Shown here one piece after another: positions 58,209-61,894 of a stretch of DNA of 61,894 nucleotides. Below the pieces are notes generated by a model. That model saw nothing but the letters and a program-made list of their open reading frames with translations, was not told the DNA's origin and did not search any database. The stretch is from positions 1 through 61,894 of the forward strand of contig NZ_PVNP01000142.1 in NCBI RefSeq assembly GCF_002993365.1, given 5' to 3'. Origin of the DNA: Marisediminitalea alba. GTDB taxonomy: Bacteria > Pseudomonadota > Gammaproteobacteria > Enterobacterales > Alteromonadaceae. The position numbers and the translations under genes are program-made. Positions within the stretch are counted from its first letter, which is position 1. Each line of letters starts with the position of its first letter.

Positions 58209-58304
58209 ATGACTAAAGCTAAATTGTCAGATCAAGTTTCACTGGTGTTATATTCTGTTTCGTTAATGATCATTACTGCGGGTGTTTTTAACGCATATCT
58301 CTAA
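58209..58304 (+). CDS. 31-residue single-pass membrane peptide
   Basis: The ATG at 58209 has AAGAGG 8 bp upstream, and the stop is TAA. The peptide is charged at the N-terminus (MTKAKLSDQ) and then one hydrophobic segment (VSLVLYSVSLMIITAGVFNAY), the layout of known bacterial small membrane proteins. A bidirectional terminator follows 44 bp later, which supports an independent transcript. Family and function are unknown. It lies between the divergent CNNM gene and the convergent cstA. Confidence 0.6.
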   Translation: MTKAKLSDQVSLVLYSVSLMIITAGVFNAYL

Positions 58305-58347
58305 ACGCAAAAGCTCTTCAGGAGTATGCGTTGCTAGCACATAAAGT

Positions 58348-58380
58348 AAAAAGCCGTCAGTTGTACTGACGGCTTTTTTT
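58348..58380. terminator. Bidirectional terminator 3' of cstA
   Basis: An 11-bp perfect stem (AAGCCGTCAGT / ACTGACGGCTT) with a TGT loop has a run of A on the left and seven T on the right. It serves cstA (minus) and the small peptide gene (plus). Confidence 0.92.
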
Positions 58381-58382
58381 CA

Positions 58383-60050
58383 TCAGGCTGATTGCCTTTT
58401 GAACTTACGGATCACCGACCAGGATTCGAGCATTACCAGCACACTAACAATCAACACCACCGCATCTAAAAAGACCAGCAGATAGTTGCCATCAAGGTAG
58501 TACTCTTTTAACTTAATAGTTCCCGCTAGGAAAGCCATTACGATAACAAAAGTCATAGGCACCAGGGTATAAATCGCCGGGCGCTTCATTTTAATCAGCA
58601 TCACTGAAATCACCAGCAGGGTCATACTTGCCAGGATCTGGTTGGTAGAACCAAACAATGGCCAGATAATCATACCGCCGCTGCCAGAAGAGCCTCCGGC
58701 ACCAAAGGCCAGTAACAAACAGCAGGCAACCGCAACCAGGGTAGCTATCACGCCATTTTTGAGTACCGGTAGCTGATAGATTTCACCCCATTCCTGAATG
58801 ATGTAGCGCTGTAAACGAACACCCGAGTCCATGGTGGTACCGGCAAACAGCACAACCATGGTGGCCAGAATAGTCGATGAGAACTCTACCGGTAAGCCCC
58901 AGCCCTGTTGAATAAGATTAGCGCCACCGGTAATGAATGCTGCCACCGAACCATCACCCAGATGGCTGTATACTTCATGCCACTCTTCTGGTGACGCAGC
59001 TAATGCCACACCACTCACCGCAACAATAGTCACCAGGGCAAGACAGCCCTCACCTACCGCACCGAGGTACCCCACAAAGCGGGCATCTGTTTCTTTATCC
59101 AGCTGCTTGGAGCTGGTACCCGAGGAAACAATCCCGTGAAAACCCGACACCGCGCCACAGGCAATCGTTACGAATAACAATGGTATTATGCTGGGCGTAT
59201 CCACAGCAGTCTGAGTGTTAAACGCAGGGGCAGTAATATCCGGTAACGACACAAACACCGCACCATAGAGTAAAAACAAGCCAACCAGCAACTGCATGCC
59301 ATTAATGAAGTCTCTGGGCTGCAGCAGCATCCACACCGGCAGTAGTGAAGCAATGGCAGCATAGACAAACAGAATAATGATCCAGTTAGCATTAGCAGAT
59401 AAGCCAAACAGGGTGTCGGGTAATTCGATAGGAATGTAACTACCAGCAAACACCGAGGCGTAAAGCACAATGATCCCCACCAGACACATCGGGATAAGGC
59501 TAAAGTTTCGTTTCAGCAACTGACCAATAACCAGTGCTACGGCAATTGCCATCCAGGCAGGAAATACCGCGTCTGGCTGGGATACAAAGGATTTAGCAAT
59601 GACAACGCCGAACACGGCATTGACCATCAGCAGTACCAGGAATACCACCACCATGAACAGTGAGCGGGTACGCTTACCGATAACATCTTCCGCCAGCGCG
59701 CCCATGGATTTACCTTTGTGCCGGCTACTGGCCCACAAAGCCCCCATGTCGTGTACACCGGCAAAAAACATGGTCCCAAATACTACCCAGAGAACGGCAG
59801 GAACCCAGCCCCAGTACACCGCGATAGCCGGGCCGACAATTGGCGCAGCGCCCGCTACAGAGGTAAAATGGTGTCCCCACAGAACCACTTTATTGGTAGG
59901 GACATAATCCAGCCCATCGCGCAGCTCATGAGCGGGTGTTCTGAAATTAGGGTCGAGCTGGAAAATCCGTTCCGCGATAAATTTTGAATAAACAAACCAG
60001 CCCAGCAGCATTCCTGCAATACCGAGCAAAACAATTAACACCGAGGCCAT
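58383..60050 (-). CDS. cstA: CstA/BtsT-family carbon starvation transporter
   Basis: The protein has 555 residues with about sixteen membrane segments. Family regions are AHELRDGLDYVPTNKVVLWGHHF, VHDMGALWASSRHKGKSMG, CGAVSGFHGIVSSGTSSKQL and FGSTNQILASMTL. E. coli CstA has about 700 residues. This shorter form is common in marine bacteria and lacks part of the C-terminal region. The family imports pyruvate or peptides during carbon limitation. A small YbdD-like partner, often next to cstA, is not seen here. No CRP site was identified upstream. Confidence 0.93.
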   Translation of the reverse strand: MASVLIVLLGIAGMLLGWFVYSKFIAERIFQLDPNFRTPAHELRDGLDYVPTNKVVLWGHHFTSVAGAAPIVGPAIAVYWGWVPAVLWVVFGTMFFAGVHDMGALWASSRHKGKSMGALAEDVIGKRTRSLFMVVVFLVLLMVNAVFGVVIAKSFVSQPDAVFPAWMAIAVALVIGQLLKRNFSLIPMCLVGIIVLYASVFAGSYIPIELPDTLFGLSANANWIIILFVYAAIASLLPVWMLLQPRDFINGMQLLVGLFLLYGAVFVSLPDITAPAFNTQTAVDTPSIIPLLFVTIACGAVSGFHGIVSSGTSSKQLDKETDARFVGYLGAVGEGCLALVTIVAVSGVALAASPEEWHEVYSHLGDGSVAAFITGGANLIQQGWGLPVEFSSTILATMVVLFAGTTMDSGVRLQRYIIQEWGEIYQLPVLKNGVIATLVAVACCLLLAFGAGGSSGSGGMIIWPLFGSTNQILASMTLLVISVMLIKMKRPAIYTLVPMTFVIVMAFLAGTIKLKEYYLDGNYLLVFLDAVVLIVSVLVMLESWSVIRKFKRQSA

Positions 60051-60300
60051 TTGTCCACCTTTTATTGTTAACCTACCGGAGCGATAACTGCCCCCGATAA
60101 TGATTGCGGCTTAAAAATACGGGTCTGGCTGACCCTGCTGCGCGATTCTAGCGCTTTTTTTTCGTCGCATTGATGTTTTCTTTATAACTATAGACCAATC
60201 AACGGCTGAGCAGGATAAATGCAGACACATCGCAAGCTAATACGAAGCCGCCCCCCGTAACAGTCCATATTATTCAAGTGCTGCCTTTTCTGAAATGATA

Positions 60301-60565
60301 GTAGGGACGATGTTCGTGTTTGCAAACAATACCCGCTCAGGAGGAATTCCCCCTATCAGGTAATAAGGTAATTTGCTCGTCCCTGCATGCTTTTAAGCGG
60401 GGACCTCCATGCATGATATCGTGGATTCAATACTTCCTTGGCGAAAAGGCTATATTAGATTAGTTAGCCTTTTATTGGGTTCCCGGATATTCGCTGCGCG
60501 AATTCCGGGACGATAATTACCGTCCAAAAACATCGAGTAGGGTGAGGCGTCTCCGCCTCATCCCT
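60301..60565. repeat. Hairpin-dense non-coding region with mutually exclusive pairings
   Basis: Seven inverted repeats occur in 265 bp. AGGGACGA/TCGTCCCT (60303-60310 with 60377-60384) enclose TGTTTGCAAACA (60317-60328) and an AGG-GGAATTCC-CCT palindrome near 60340-60353. GTCCCTGC/GCGGGGAC (60379-60386 with 60397-60404) competes with the outer stem. AAAAGGCTA/TAGCCTTTT (60444-60452 with 60465-60473) resembles a terminator. The element at 60481-60510 and a GAGGCG hairpin (60539-60565) complete the set. It could be a structured RNA, a leader, or a cluster of repeat elements. Confidence 0.5.
60481..60510. repeat. REP-like palindromic element
   Basis: TCCCGGA (60481-60487) pairs with TCCGGGA (60504-60510), and the inner ATTCGC/GCGAAT continues the stem. 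The CCGGAT...TTCGC...CCGGG pattern recalls extragenic REP-type palindromes. No second copy was noticed in the window. IS110-type elements often target such palindromes. Confidence 0.5.
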
Positions 60566-60569
60566 CTTA

Positions 60570-60581
60570 TATGGACTCCCT
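60570..60581 (+). repeat. IS1111-like inverted repeat, copy 1 (transposase 3' side)
   Basis: TATGGACTCCCT; its exact reverse complement lies at 61874-61885. A degenerate third copy, TATGGACCCCTT, sits at 61823-61834 just before the transposase start and could pair with copy 2 to form a leader hairpin. Confidence 0.85.
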
Positions 60582-60783
60582 GAAGTAATCAACATCTTTT
60601 GAAAAATTAGTAGTAGATGCGCTCTTATATACGGGCTTTAAATGGAGAGCTACTCCTGCCCTTCGATGTATACGCACCAACAGTTCAATTCTCACACACA
60701 GTGTTTAGTCACTTGAGAGGACTGGCTGAATTCTGCTGGTTGGTCTTACCATTTATTTTCGCAATTTGTTGATTTACTAACTC
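60582..60783 (-). ncRNA. Candidate bridge RNA region of the IS1111-like element
   Basis: About 200 bp of non-coding sequence lies between the transposase stop and the terminal repeat. In IS1111-group elements this flank encodes the bridge RNA that pairs with target and donor DNA. The assignment is by position only. I have not derived a fold or the guide loops. Confidence 0.4.
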
Positions 60784-61821
60784 TTAGGCTGCTAACAGTA
60801 TCGGATTGTAATCGTCATTATTCTTTATTAGAGCAACAGCGGTTCTCACCGTTTTATTTGCTAACGCGATGGCAGCAACCTTCTTTCCCCTTCGGTCAAC
60901 TAACGCCTTCAGCCACTGCTCTTTCACAGTCTTAGGCTCTCTGGATACTGCTTTATTCACTACCGACATTGCTCCCTGATAGAGCAAACTTCGCAATCTT
61001 TTATCTGCACAGTTTTTAGAAATATGTCCCAATCGCTCTTTACCGCCGGTCGAATGCTGCTTCGGTGTCAAACCTATGCATGCTGATGCATCCCGGCCTG
61101 TATTGAACTCTGTCGCATTTCCCAATCGAACGGTTAACCCCAAAGCAATCAAAGGGCCTACGCCTTCGAGTTTACTTAATTTCTGGCAAACAGGATTATG
61201 CCGCGTGTGTTCTGCTATGAGCCTGTCATAACTTTCTATTTGAGTCGTATAGAGTTGTAACATTTGTGACTGCGCAGCCAAAGCCTGACGATAATTCATC
61301 GGCAAGCCGTTTTCTGCATCTTCTAAAATGTCAGGCAGCGCAGTGACTAAATGATTTAACCCCTTTGCTATCACAATCCCGAATTCCGTCAACAGTCCTC
61401 GTATCTGGTTTGCCAACGCCGTCCTTTGCTCCAACTGCAGCATTCGCACCCGCTCCAGGGCCTGAAGACCCTGTTCATCTTCCTCCATGATGCCACAAGA
61501 GTTTATATGAGGTAATTGAGCCGCAATACCGATAGCGTAGGCGTCATTTTTATCTGTTTTTTGCTTTAATTGCAGCCCTTTTACTGCGCGAGGCTGAATG
61601 ATTTTTACTTGATGACCATGCCGCCTCGCTAAACGCGCCCAGTAATTCGAGCCACCACAGGCTTCCATTGCCACTAACGCTGACACATGGTTTCCCAGAA
61701 GTGCTATCAATGCTTTACGACTCATTGCTTTGTTATAATCAATTTTTCCGTCACTGTTGAACTTGCAAACCTGAAAGGAATGCTTTGCAAGGTCAATTGC
61801 AATAATTGTATTCTTAATCAT
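60784..61821 (-). CDS. IS110/IS1111-family DEDD transposase
   Basis: The protein has 345 residues. The N-terminal RuvC-like DEDD domain has Asp10 in IAIDLAKHSFQV, Glu in LVAMEACGGSNYWAR, and DKNDAYAIG. The C-terminal Tnp-20 domain has LEGVGPLIALGL, DASACIGLTPKQHSTGGKERLG and the conserved Ser near LLYQGAMSVV. The gene is complete with a normal start and stop, so the element may be active. It differs in type from the IS5 element at the other edge. Confidence 0.96.
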   Translation of the reverse strand: MIKNTIIAIDLAKHSFQVCKFNSDGKIDYNKAMSRKALIALLGNHVSALVAMEACGGSNYWARLARRHGHQVKIIQPRAVKGLQLKQKTDKNDAYAIGIAAQLPHINSCGIMEEDEQGLQALERVRMLQLEQRTALANQIRGLLTEFGIVIAKGLNHLVTALPDILEDAENGLPMNYRQALAAQSQMLQLYTTQIESYDRLIAEHTRHNPVCQKLSKLEGVGPLIALGLTVRLGNATEFNTGRDASACIGLTPKQHSTGGKERLGHISKNCADKRLRSLLYQGAMSVVNKAVSREPKTVKEQWLKALVDRRGKKVAAIALANKTVRTAVALIKNNDDYNPILLAA

Positions 61822-61873
61822 GTATGGACCCCTTTGGCTAATTTGACAATTAAGACCGTACCCCTTTCAGGGA

Positions 61874-61885
61874 AGGGAGTCCATA
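61874..61885 (-). repeat. IS1111-like inverted repeat, copy 2 (transposase 5' side)
   Basis: AGGGAGTCCATA on the plus strand, exact reverse complement of 60570-60581. It is 52 bp upstream of the transposase start on the minus strand. Confidence 0.85.
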
Positions 61886-61894
61886 CATCTCACA

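Larger units (their letters stand above)
60051..60783. other. 733-bp region between cstA and the IS1111-like transposase
   Basis: No ORF on either strand is convincing. 60051-60300 is presumably the cstA promoter region and leader. 60301-60565 is dense in inverted repeats and 60570-60783 belongs to the IS element (both listed separately). Confidence 0.5.
60570..61885 (-). mobile_element. IS110-family insertion sequence, IS1111-like group
   Basis: One DEDD transposase gene is flanked by a perfect 12-bp inverted repeat (listed separately), about 1.3 kb apart. The non-coding flank is long 3' of the transposase (about 200 bp) and short 5' (about 65 bp). Short terminal or subterminal inverted repeats and a long 3' flank are features of the IS1111 group. 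The exact ends may extend a few bases beyond the repeats, and the right outer junction is close to the window edge. Confidence 0.75.

Noticed and set aside
60351..60565. Integron attC site or group II intron fragment
   Set aside because: No integrase, no reverse transcriptase, no GTTRRRY core pair, and no recognisable domain V sequence.

Overview
The window reads as chromosomal DNA of a marine gammaproteobacterium of the Alteromonas/Salinimonas type (Alteromonadaceae). The basis is the conserved gene orders rsmD/ftsY-ftsE-ftsX/rpoH and sfsA-dksA-gluQ-pcnB-folK-panB-panC with yadGH nearby, a PLP-type aspartate decarboxylase (PanP) instead of PanD, a long TonB-dependent receptor, a DUF2959 lipoprotein, many c-di-GMP proteins, and a PdsO/PdsR/PdsS set of the marine 'dedicated sortase' kind. 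No rRNA, tRNA, CRISPR array or prophage was seen. An IS lies at each edge: a partial IS5-family element (1 to about 655) and an IS110/IS1111-family element (about 60570-61885).

Layout. 1-14.7 kb is accessory metabolism and stress: an IS-truncated FUSC transporter with its MarR regulator, an alcohol dehydrogenase-like reductase, mannonate dehydratase, a MetR-like regulator, an unassigned permease, a small outer-membrane protein, endonuclease VIII (Nei), a secreted catalase-peroxidase, an amino-acid exporter and a LysR regulator. 15-20 kb holds a cluster of TonB-dependent receptor, TSUP permease and Tat-exported aminotransferase, the most unusual local gene set. 20-21.6 kb is the divergent metJ/metF pair with a clear met-box array between them. 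21.6-30 kb holds YihY, a GAF-PAS-GGDEF-EAL protein, a lipoprotein pair, proline iminopeptidase, Dtd, a GNAT-thioesterase fusion and PurT.

29.8-38 kb is the rpoH/ftsXEY/rsmD core locus. It is interrupted by two tandem EAL-HDOD paralogues and acpH. 38-51 kb is mostly housekeeping: yjaG, marC/yhgN, pepB, sfsA, dksA, gluQ, pcnB, folK, panBC, panP, a TrmB-like methyltransferase and yadGH. pcnB appears to start at a non-canonical AUC or AUU codon, as its E. coli counterpart does at AUU. 51.6-57 kb is signalling: a PleD-like diguanylate cyclase and the pdsO-pdsR-pdsS set, with neither sortase nor LPXTG target in view. 57-60 kb holds a CNNM/CBS protein, a 31-residue membrane peptide and CstA. Beyond cstA is a non-coding stretch of about 0.7 kb packed with inverted repeats, entered by the IS1111-like element.

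Functionally, methionine and one-carbon metabolism (metJ, metF, the MetR-like regulator, YjeH-like export, PurT), pantothenate synthesis, c-di-GMP signalling (four proteins) and envelope sensing are the main themes. All assignments come from reading the sequence and from memory of the protein families. No database search was run.
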